Shown here: one piece after another, positions 9,582-16,855 of the stretch
How the letters are laid out: each line of letters starts with the position of its first letter
How positions within the stretch are numbered: the stretch's first letter is position 1
Assembly (NCBI GenBank): GCA_019695185.1
Contig: JAIBAN010000022.1
Span: forward strand, 26,956 to 90,955
DNA: 64,000 bases
Source: Blastocatellia bacterium
GTDB lineage: Bacteria > Acidobacteriota > Blastocatellia > Chloracidobacteriales > Chloracidobacteriaceae
Reading direction: 5' to 3'
Translations under genes and position numbers: made by a program
Notes under the pieces: model-generated
Seen by the model: the letters and a program-made list of their open reading frames with translations, nothing else
The model's database searches: none
Told to the model about the DNA's origin: nothing

Positions 9582-9992
9582 TCAATTGGAAAGGGGTTTC
9601 CCTATTTGACTCAGGAAATGCAGAAAAGTTCCACCAAATGTGGCATAGAGTCCGAGTGGGCTGAGGGTCAGTTCCCATTTGAAATGATTCGGTTCATACC
9701 AAAAGGCAACGCCCAGCAGAAAAGGCGACAGCAGCAGGAGCCCGGACCCTAAACGCTGGGTCCACCACCTCCAGCCGACAGAAGCCGTGGTGAAATACAA
9801 ACCCAGGCAGACATTCACCGCGCCGGAAAACATCAGATACAGATGCCGGGAGCGCAGAAAAATCCGTAACACCGGGTCCAGTTCCGGCAGGGGCGGATGA
9901 TGGAGCCGTAAAAACCAGCCTGAAATCACAAAGGCGGCAATGGCCGCCAGTCCAATGATAAGGTGCGTTCTTCCCAGTTTGTCAGCCGACAT
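9582..9992 (-). CDS. Small four-helix membrane protein, unknown function
   Basis: This 136-aa protein has about four hydrophobic segments: residues 10-28, 52-70, 79-96 and 112-130 approximately. I recognise no catalytic motif. It lies 80 nt upstream of the cytochrome P460-like gene on the same strand and may be cotranscribed with it. That position would suit a membrane partner of a periplasmic heme protein, but this is only an inference from position. The upstream side is the large repeat region starting at 10001, and no clear ribosome site precedes the ATG at 9992. Confidence 0.6.
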   Translation of the reverse strand: MSADKLGRTHLIIGLAAIAAFVISGWFLRLHHPPLPELDPVLRIFLRSRHLYLMFSGAVNVCLGLYFTTASVGWRWWTQRLGSGLLLLSPFLLGVAFWYEPNHFKWELTLSPLGLYATFGGTFLHFLSQIGKPLSN

Positions 9993-10000
9993 AACAAGTA

Positions 10001-10437
10001 GTTTTGAGTTTTGAGTTTTGAGTTCTGAGTTCCGCCTTCAGGCGGCAGTTTGGAGTTCCGCCTTCAGGCGGCGGTTTTGAGTTCCGCCTTCAGGCGGCAG
10101 TTTTGAGTTCCGCCTTCAGGCGGCAGTTTGGAGTTCCGCCTTCAGGCGGCAGTTTGGAGTTCCGCCTTCAGGCGGCGGTTTTGAGTTCCGCCTTCAGGCG
10201 GCTGGCGGTTGCCAGTTTATTGTAGTTGCTGTTTTGATTTGGTCATGATTTTTATGGTGCCTTTTTCCGTAGGGTAAAACAGGCGGCTCCAATCATCGGT
10301 CGTTGAGACCCCCGAAAAACGTCATTAAATGACCAAAGACCCTCAAGTTTGACTCCCCACGCCGCCTGAAGGCGGAACTCCAAACTGCCGCCTGAAGGCG
10401 GAACTCAGAACTCAAAACTCAAAACTCAAAACTCAAC
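10001..10437. repeat. Composite inverted repeat element: heptamer arms plus 26-bp hairpin array
   Basis: This fills the 447-bp gap between two genes. The outer left arm (10001-10030) repeats GAGTTTT every 7 bp, and the right arm (10402-10437) is its inverse, AAAACTC. Inside the left arm are seven copies of a 26-bp unit containing CCGCCTTCAGGCGG, at 10031, 10057, 10083, 10109, 10135, 10161 and 10187. Inside the right arm are two inverted copies, at 10361 and 10387. The central 150 bp (about 10205-10355) is unique, with no gene. Confidence 0.9.
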
Positions 10438-10439
10438 CT

Positions 10440-13400
10440 TCATTTTCTCTCCGCCAATTGTTTGGCAATGAGATAAAGCGGTTCGTATTCCCGTTTGAAC
10501 AAAAGGCCGCTCGTCAAAACTTTTTCCAGAATGTTGCGGGCGCGGATTGCGATTTGCGTCTGTGCCGTCTGATTGGTCAGGCTTTGGGCCTGCAAGAGGA
10601 GCAAGGCTCCCTGGAGGGCGGTGGCTTCAGTGGCATCCGGGTTGATGGTCAAAGCCTTCTGGGTCAACTCCAGTCCTTTTTGAATCTCAAGAGCCGGATT
10701 CTGTCCCGTGTCCTTCAGCCATTCGGCTTTGCGGCGGACCAGTTCGGCTTCCACCAATGCTGCCGAACCGCCATCGGCTTTGGCTTGCCAGGCTTTTTCC
10801 AGCAGTTCCCCTGCTGTAGCAAAAGCATTTTGGGGGTCAGTATGGTGGATTATGGCAAAGCGGGCAGCCAGAATTTCCGCCTTGGCCTGTTCCAACAAGA
10901 CCCAGGGGGCATCTGGACGAAGGTGCAGCGACTGGGAAAAATTGGTTTGCGCCTGTGTGAGGTCGTTGGCGGGGTTCTGGTTCATTTCCAGGCGGTACGC
11001 CGCCAGATTTAGGAAAACATGCCCCAGGTTTCCATAGGCAACCTGAGATTGCGGATTGAGTTCGATTGAATGTTTGAAATTTTCAATGGCGCGGTCAAAA
11101 GCTTCAGTCGGGTTTTGGCCCAATCTGAGTTGATAAGAGCCCTTGTTTTCATAGGCCGTGCCCAGGTTGTTATAAGCCAGCGCATAGCCGGGACTTGTGC
11201 GTATGGCTTCGTCATAGCATTCCAGCGCTTTGCCAAGGGCCACTGTGGGGTCAATTCCGTGCCACATTTCATACTGTGCCCGGTCCCGCATCACATTCCC
11301 CAGGCTGTTGAGTGGCACACCCGGCAAATTGGCAACTGAAATGGCTTGGCGAAAAGCTTCAGCGGCCCGGTTAAACGAAGCCAGCGGGTCAACCCCGTGG
11401 CTGCTTTCATATTTTCCCAACTGGTGATAGGCATTTCCCAAGGCCGTATGGGCAGTCGCATTCCCGGATTCAAACCGAATGGCCTGTCTGGCACATTGGA
11501 TGGCTTCATTCAAATTCGAGCGTGGGTCCTGTCCCAGCCCGTTTTGATATTCGCCCCGGCGGAACAGGCTGCGGGCTTTAAGGCACCATGCCACACCGCT
11601 TTCACTGTTGGTTTGCAGCGCTTTGTCACAGGCTTCGATGGCTTTTTGGGCGGCAGCTTCAACTGGTTTGCCGCGCGCCACCTCCATCAATAACACATCA
11701 ACGCCACAGGAGGCTTGGCGCAAATAAACAACCTCGGCGCTAGGGGCGATTTTCATGGCAGCCAGATATTCCGCCTCAGCTTCCTGGTACCGGGTCACAG
11801 CCAGCTCAAAATCGTTGTTGTCACGGGCGGCCAAAGCCTGCCCAATCAAGGCGTCGCCGGACAGCAAATGGGCTTCATACATCCAGGGTGCAAGTTTGAT
11901 GGTGTCCTGGGCTTTGCCAATTGCTTTGGGAAAGTCCTTGCGATAAAAGGCAATCAAGCCTTCCAAATAGAGTGTTTCACGCGATTCGGTTCCAGAGGTG
12001 TTGCTTTTGACATAGAGTTCCAGATGCTTGAGGGCTGTCTGGAGGTAGAGGGTCTCAAGTTCCCGGCGGCGGAATTCGCGGGCTTCACGGTTTCCCAGCC
12101 GCTCCACTTCGCCCACTTCTTCCTGAAACAGTTCCCCCAGGACCCGTCCCAGCGCAAAATCCACCTCCGGAGTTTGAAAACCCAGCCGAATGGCCTGATC
12201 CAGGTGGGTTTTGGCTTTGCGAAAATTATAGAGTGCCAGATACCCCTGCCCCAGCGCATAATTTCCCGGACCTTGGGCAGTCTGGCCGCCTTGGGCCATG
12301 CGGAGGGAGATATGGTTCAGTTGCCATTGAGCCGAAGCCCGCTCCGGTCGGATGTCATGCAAGGGCAACATGTAGGCAGGCCGCAAATCAGCTTCGATTT
12401 TGAAAGCCTGGTCGCCAAATTCAAGTGCATATCGGGTTCCTTCCTGGGCCCGCCAGCGGGTTTGCAGGGTTTCCACTCCAAGAAACCCAATGGCCAGGAG
12501 GGCCAGGGTGGAAATGGCCAGCAGCGTCCGGTGTTTTTTCACTTTACGGCGGAGCCGGTCCGACATGGTGGCCTGACGGGCGGAAATCGGGTCTCCATCC
12601 AGGTACGCTTGTAAATCACGAGCCAATGCCTGGGCGGATTCATACCGTTGGCTGGGATCCTTTTCCAGGCATTTCATGGCAATGGTGGCAAGGTCCCGTG
12701 GGATTTTTGGGTCCAGTCGCTCAAGCGAAGGCGGGTCATCATGCAGTACTTTGAGCACCACCTGCATGGGGGTCACGGCCTCAAAGGGCGGGCGTCCGGC
12801 AAGCAGGTCAAAAAGCATGGCTCCCAGACTGTACACATCCGCGCGCCGGTCCAAATGGTTGATGTCACCGGCAGCCTGTTCGGGTGACATATAGGCCGGG
12901 GTTCCCATAATCATGCCCGATTGGGTCAAACCGATGTCGTGGGTGGAGTCACGAGCCAGGCCAAAGTCCATGACAACCGGCATCAGTTGGCCGTCGGCAG
13001 CCCGCTCCACCAGGATATTGGCGGGTTTGATGTCACGATGGATGATACCAATCCGGTGGGCGGCAGCCAGTGCCTCGGCCACTTCCTTGACGATGCGGAC
13101 CTGCTGTTCCAGGTTCAGCCATTTGCGGGCTTTGGCAAGGGAGTCTCCGTCAACATACTGCATGGCAATGTAGGGCATGCCCTCCACATCACCAACTTCA
13201 AAGACTTTGCACACATTCGGATGGTCAATTCGGCTTTGGGAGCGGGCTTCCTGCATAAACCGCTCAAGCAGGGTAGGGTCGCCACCCCGGATGAATTTGA
13301 GCGCCACCAGCCGGTCCAACCGCCGGTCGCGTGCCTGGTATACAACCCCCATCCCACCTTCGCCAATAAGTTTAATGAAGTCATAGCGGTCCCACTCGAC

Positions 13401-13919
13401 GACCGGGAATTCACCCTTCTGGCCCGGTGCCGCTTTTTTTTCCCGCAGTTCATGGACAAAAAAGGAAAGCGTCTGGGACACATGGAGCGGTTTGCGTTGC
13501 GGAGAAGTTTGGGGACCGGTTGCGGAATAGGGGGCAGCCGTCTGGCGGATTTCTTTGCACAAGGTTTCCGCCGCAGTTTGAGAGAGTTTGCCCTTTTGAA
13601 TCAAAAACTCAATCCGGGGACCCATCCCGGCAGAGTTGCCCAGGGGCGACGGGGCGGGAGCAATCACCGTTTCACAGGCTGTGAAATCCGGCCGGATGGC
13701 GGAACCGGAGGGCTGTTGGTGACCCACAATGGTTTCAGCCGTTTGCAACAAAGCGGTGGGGGATAATGTGTGTGTCTCTGGCTGGAGGTCAACCACGGTT
13801 TCCATCAATTGGGCATTGGTTTCAACCAACGTGGCTGTTTCACTCAGGTCATCGTCGGTCAACCAGCCGCGTTCCACGGCTTTGCGCAGAAGTTGGTCTT
13901 CAAAACGATGGTCAGCCAT
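10440..13919 (-). CDS. Membrane Ser/Thr protein kinase with TPR-rich C-terminus (second copy)
   Basis: This 1159-aa protein starts at ATG 13919 (MADHRFEDQLL). The longer reading frame upstream only translates the 7-bp repeat array, so it was not used. The kinase domain has a glycine loop GEGGMG (186-191), Lys208, catalytic HRDIKPAN (H294, D296) and DFG (D318). One membrane helix follows, then the LPLHDIR motif and many TPR units, as in the 3139-6726 kinase. The N-terminal 170 residues contain several Glu-Thr-Val/Ile strings and two helical segments of the form ERGWLTDDDL / QKGKLSQTAAE. These may be an adaptor or autophosphorylation region (inference). The kinase fold is certain; the pathway is not. 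Confidence 0.93.
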   Translation of the reverse strand: MADHRFEDQLLRKAVERGWLTDDDLSETATLVETNAQLMETVVDLQPETHTLSPTALLQTAETIVGHQQPSGSAIRPDFTACETVIAPAPSPLGNSAGMGPRIEFLIQKGKLSQTAAETLCKEIRQTAAPYSATGPQTSPQRKPLHVSQTLSFFVHELREKKAAPGQKGEFPVVEWDRYDFIKLIGEGGMGVVYQARDRRLDRLVALKFIRGGDPTLLERFMQEARSQSRIDHPNVCKVFEVGDVEGMPYIAMQYVDGDSLAKARKWLNLEQQVRIVKEVAEALAAAHRIGIIHRDIKPANILVERAADGQLMPVVMDFGLARDSTHDIGLTQSGMIMGTPAYMSPEQAAGDINHLDRRADVYSLGAMLFDLLAGRPPFEAVTPMQVVLKVLHDDPPSLERLDPKIPRDLATIAMKCLEKDPSQRYESAQALARDLQAYLDGDPISARQATMSDRLRRKVKKHRTLLAISTLALLAIGFLGVETLQTRWRAQEGTRYALEFGDQAFKIEADLRPAYMLPLHDIRPERASAQWQLNHISLRMAQGGQTAQGPGNYALGQGYLALYNFRKAKTHLDQAIRLGFQTPEVDFALGRVLGELFQEEVGEVERLGNREAREFRRRELETLYLQTALKHLELYVKSNTSGTESRETLYLEGLIAFYRKDFPKAIGKAQDTIKLAPWMYEAHLLSGDALIGQALAARDNNDFELAVTRYQEAEAEYLAAMKIAPSAEVVYLRQASCGVDVLLMEVARGKPVEAAAQKAIEACDKALQTNSESGVAWCLKARSLFRRGEYQNGLGQDPRSNLNEAIQCARQAIRFESGNATAHTALGNAYHQLGKYESSHGVDPLASFNRAAEAFRQAISVANLPGVPLNSLGNVMRDRAQYEMWHGIDPTVALGKALECYDEAIRTSPGYALAYNNLGTAYENKGSYQLRLGQNPTEAFDRAIENFKHSIELNPQSQVAYGNLGHVFLNLAAYRLEMNQNPANDLTQAQTNFSQSLHLRPDAPWVLLEQAKAEILAARFAIIHHTDPQNAFATAGELLEKAWQAKADGGSAALVEAELVRRKAEWLKDTGQNPALEIQKGLELTQKALTINPDATEATALQGALLLLQAQSLTNQTAQTQIAIRARNILEKVLTSGLLFKREYEPLYLIAKQLAERK

Positions 13920-13928
13920 AAAAAGCAA

Positions 13929-14060
13929 AGGACTGAGGACTGAGGACTGAGGACTGAGTTTTTGATAATACACCGAATTTATTTTCTGTTCCGGCAGGGT
14001 CAAAGGAAACTATTTGATTCTTTGCCAGACTCAGTCCTCAGTCCTCAGTCCTCAGTCCTT
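13929..14060. repeat. Heptamer inverted-pair element, GGACTGA type
   Basis: The left arm at 13929-13958 is about four GGACTGA units, and the right arm at 14029-14060 is the inverse (CAGTCCT). The arms enclose a 70-bp core at 13959-14028. The core resembles that of the element at 32580-32776. Both have TTTGAT near the left arm, then TTTATTTTCT, then TTTGATT and TGCCAG next to the right arm. It lies between the kinase start and the stop of the next gene. Confidence 0.9.
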
Positions 14061-14065
14061 TTGAT

Positions 14066-15487
14066 TTAGTCTTCAATTCCAGGGTAATCAAACGGGTGAT
14101 TGGCCAGGACGGCTCGCATATTGACCTGACCGAGGAGAGTTTCCAGGAACGTGCCGAAAAGGTGAACGACCTTGAGCAGTTCCTCCAGATTCCGGGCGGC
14201 AATCACTTCCTCCAAAAACCGTTCATATTCGTCCCAATCCTTGTACATCAGGTATTTCAAGGTGGTGTCACGATACACCGTGATTTGTTCAATGAGGGGC
14301 ATCACCAGGGACTTGTCGGCTTTTTCCTCAAAGCGACGGAGGTGGCAAAGCAGCCGCCAGGAATCGCTTCGCAGGCGCAGGGACTGGTCCAGTTTGGTCT
14401 GGAACGTGTCAAAAAGAACCGCTCCCTCAAATTGCAGGTCAAAGACCTGCGCCAGCGCCACCACCGACTGTTGGAAGCAGTCACGCAGGAGCCCGTGGGC
14501 ATTTTCCACTTTGGCATAAATGGCCGGGGCTTGGCGCAGATGGACAAACCCAATCAGTTCGCGCCCGAAAACCTTGCGCAACTCCATTTGGAGGGCATAG
14601 ACCGTGGCGTCAATGGCCTCGGATACGGTGGTGGAAAGGTCTGGAATCCGCATCACCCGTTTTTCCAGATATTCCATCAGCATCACGGCGTCGGCGTTAA
14701 TCAGGGTAAAAATCAGAATCGAGTCCTTGAGCGGGCGGTCCTGGCTGAGGTCGTTTTGAATAAAATCAAGGTAGTGCATGAGCCGGAAAAATTCGAGGAA
14801 CACCTTGGCCATATCCTGCCGCAGCATATCGTTGGGGATGCTTTTGACGGCCACGGAAAGGCGGGTGTTTTCAATCCGGTCATAGTGGGGTTTGAATTTG
14901 TATAAAACCAGCAGGTCAATATAGCGGCAGCGTTTGATTTCGCGGTTAATCAGTTTTCCGACACTGGTAAAGGTTTGAAATCCCACCGAGGAAAGCCGGG
15001 TCAGGTCGTCAATCAGCACCCGCACATCCGCCAGGCTTTCGGTCAACAGAGCCAGCGAGTCCTCCGGGGTGGGTTGTTGTAACAGCCGGTCAATCAAACG
15101 GTCCATGGTGTGGACCCGTTTGAGTTGTCCCTCGACATAGGTATTGAACCGTTTCATCCCCGCGCTGTCGGTGTTCATGATTTCACCGCAGAGGTAGCTC
15201 ATGCGCAGGGTGGCATTCCGGACAATCCGCAGTTCCTCGGTGAAATCGCGCCGGACAATATCTTTTTGTTCCTGTTCCGAAAGGGGATGATTTTTGATGC
15301 GGAAAAACCGGTCAAAGCATTTAATCCACATTTCAAGTTCAAAGAGAAAGGTGGTTTTGTGCTCGCGCCCCAGAATGTCAAGCCAGCGATTCAAGGTCGA
15401 GCGGCTGCTTTCATGACCCAGGCGGTCAATCGTTTCCTGCGCTTCCGCGAGTTCGCCGGGTTTGGTACGAAGAGTGGCGTCGCTCAT
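14066..15487 (-). CDS. Conserved-looking alpha-helical protein of unknown function
   Basis: This is 473 aa with no signal peptide or membrane helix, rich in Leu, Arg and Glu and apparently all helical. I recognise no family. Visible features are long amphipathic helices (for example the QLKRVHTMDRLIDRLL region near residue 125). Hydrophobic and charged residues alternate regularly throughout, which argues for a real cytoplasmic protein. The stop is 5 nt from the heptamer element at 13929-14060. Upstream is a 726-bp gene-poor stretch, so the gene probably has its own promoter. It may relate to the signalling genes on either side, but nothing in the sequence proves this. Confidence 0.7.
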   Translation of the reverse strand: MSDATLRTKPGELAEAQETIDRLGHESSRSTLNRWLDILGREHKTTFLFELEMWIKCFDRFFRIKNHPLSEQEQKDIVRRDFTEELRIVRNATLRMSYLCGEIMNTDSAGMKRFNTYVEGQLKRVHTMDRLIDRLLQQPTPEDSLALLTESLADVRVLIDDLTRLSSVGFQTFTSVGKLINREIKRCRYIDLLVLYKFKPHYDRIENTRLSVAVKSIPNDMLRQDMAKVFLEFFRLMHYLDFIQNDLSQDRPLKDSILIFTLINADAVMLMEYLEKRVMRIPDLSTTVSEAIDATVYALQMELRKVFGRELIGFVHLRQAPAIYAKVENAHGLLRDCFQQSVVALAQVFDLQFEGAVLFDTFQTKLDQSLRLRSDSWRLLCHLRRFEEKADKSLVMPLIEQITVYRDTTLKYLMYKDWDEYERFLEEVIAARNLEELLKVVHLFGTFLETLLGQVNMRAVLANHPFDYPGIED

Positions 15488-15552
15488 GCAATCGTGTCCT
15501 TTTCAGGCTTTTGTATTGTTCTTTCAAGACCACGGGAAGGGAGGTTTCGTTT

Positions 15553-15990
15553 TGACATCCTCTTCGCAGTAAACTGCGAGGATTCCCTGGGTGAAGGCCG
15601 CAGCCATGCGCCAGAGAACGGGTACCCTCCAGGCGGAGGATTCCCAGGTTCGCGGTTCATCCAGCAGTCCAACGACTGCCGTCCCCGCGCAGCCACCGCC
15701 TGCCCGGCGGCGGTTCCTCATATTAAGGAATGGAGTGGTTCTCTCTTTGGCGGTCCAGATGTTTTACGTGCAAGCCTGTCTCGCACAACTCCCCTACCTG
15801 GAAGTCAAAGAGCCGCGATGCCTGATCTTGCGGGTACTTGCAACCACTGCAAGGGTTGGAGTCGCATCCGGATTGGATGGGGACACCATAGACCGTAAAG
15901 CGAGCGTCTGGCAAGGATTTTGTTGAATCGGGTGGCATTCCTGTCTGCTGACAGGCAGGCATCCTCGGAATCAATTCCGGTGGTTTCCAC
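15553..15990. mobile_element. Possible decayed IS200/IS605-type element
   Basis: A hairpin at 15559-15581 (CCTC..CGCAG-TAAA-CTGCGAGG, then GATTCC) has the form of terminal hairpins of TnpB-carrying IS200/IS605 elements. Near the other side, at 15960-15985, is another small palindrome (GGAATCAATTCC) beside a GCATCCTCGG string. The minus strand between them has a Cys-rich stretch (CDSNPCSGC) in a frame full of stops. No transposase is intact. The assignment rests on hairpin style from memory and is weak. Confidence 0.28.
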
Positions 15991-16022
15991 TAGTGGACGA
16001 ATTCAGAAATAACACCGCAACC

Positions 16023-16108
16023 GGTCAATGGTAAATGGTGAATGGTGAATGGTATTTTGCTGAACATCTGGTTTTCACCATTCACCATTTACCATTCACC
16101 ATTGACCA
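16023..16108. repeat. Heptamer inverted pair, TGGTGAA type
   Basis: The left arm, 16023-16053, begins GGTCAATGGTAAATGGTG. The right arm, 16078-16108, is its reverse complement at about 29 of 31 positions. The 24-bp centre is unique. As RNA or single-stranded DNA this would fold into a 31-bp hairpin. Confidence 0.92.
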
Positions 16109-16162
16109 AAACGAGTTGGAGGGAAATTTATGATTTACTCCACTAGGCTTTCTATAACCCAG

Positions 16163-16215
16163 CCCCTGAACCTGAACCCTGAACCCTGAACCCTGAACCC
16201 TGAACCCTGAACCCT
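16163..16215. repeat. Direct heptamer array, CCTGAAC type
   Basis: About seven CCTGAAC units end at the stop codon of the EVE-domain gene (minus strand). No inverted partner lies within the adjoining 100 bp, unlike most arrays in this window. Confidence 0.9.
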
Positions 16216-16777
16216 ATTTCCCCCCTAGTTTCAAAATGATTTTCCATTCCTCTGCCGTGACCGGTTGGACGGAAAGACGGCTCCCGCGTTGGACGACCTG
16301 CATGTTTTCAAGTCCTGCCGTTTGTTTCAGCAGGGGCAGGGGAATCAGTTCCCGAAAGACCCGAACCAGTTTGATGTCCACCATAAACCAGGTTGGGTTG
16401 GCTGGGTTGCTTTTGGGGTCGTAATGATGATGGTCGGCGTCAAAAGCCGTGTCGTCCGGATAACCGGTCCGCACCACTTCGGCCAATCCGGCGATGCCTG
16501 CCGGTTCTGCGTTGCTGTGGTAAAAAAGAACGCCATCCCCAACCTGCATCACATCCCGCAGGTAGTTGCGCGCCTGATAGTTGCGCACCCCGTCCCAGCA
16601 GGTGGTCTGGTTGGGGGCATTGCGTAAATCCTCAATCGAAAACGACGTGGGTTCACTTTTCAGCAACCAAAACTGTTGGGAACAGGACTGAGGACTGAGG
16701 ACTGAGGACTGAGTTTCAGGGGGTAAAGTAATAACGTTCACGGAGTTTATCGGTGTTTTTGATTTCTTGGCAGGCAT
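16214..16777 (-). CDS. EVE-domain protein (PUA-like fold)
   Basis: Residues 34-187 form a complete EVE domain, with QFWLLKSEP at the start, then WDGVRNYQARNYL, GDGVLFYHS and a closing SVQPVT.EEW. This family belongs to the PUA/YTH-like superfamily and probably binds modified bases; the physiological role is uncertain. The N-terminal 33 residues are unusual. The ATG at 16777 is followed by codons that pass straight through a GGACTGA heptamer array (16684-16713), translated as QSSVLSPQS. No better ATG lies between the array and the domain. Either the array is translated or an alternative start just before the domain is used. Confidence 0.85.
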   Translation of the reverse strand: MPAKKSKTPINSVNVITLPPETQSSVLSPQSCSQQFWLLKSEPTSFSIEDLRNAPNQTTCWDGVRNYQARNYLRDVMQVGDGVLFYHSNAEPAGIAGLAEVVRTGYPDDTAFDADHHHYDPKSNPANPTWFMVDIKLVRVFRELIPLPLLKQTAGLENMQVVQRGSRLSVQPVTAEEWKIILKLGGK

Positions 16778-16855
16778 GGATATAAGTCCTTGTTTTCGAG
16801 TTGCTTCATTCAGTTCAAGGAATCGGAATTGCTCAGTCCTCAGTCCTCAGTCCTT
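16684..16855. repeat. Heptamer inverted-pair element, GGACTGA type, overlapping two genes
   Basis: The left arm, 16684-16713, lies inside the EVE gene's N-terminal codons. The right arm, 16832-16855, reaches the stop codon of the histidine kinase gene. The core includes GAGTTTAT and TTTGATTTCTTGGCAG. These resemble, less closely, the cores of the elements at 13929 and 32580. Confidence 0.8.

Larger units (their letters stand above)
15488..16213. other. 726-bp region without an intact gene
   Basis: No frame gives a credible protein. It holds a hairpin and low-grade sequence at 15553-15990 that may be a decayed insertion sequence. After that come a near-perfect inverted heptamer pair at 16023-16108 and a direct heptamer array at 16163-16215. 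Codon choice and frame breaks do not support any of the short overlapping frames. Confidence 0.6.

Noticed and set aside
10031..10412. Repeat array taken as CRISPR
   Set aside because: The units are directly joined at 26 bp with no unique spacers, each is a hairpin, and no cas genes are present.
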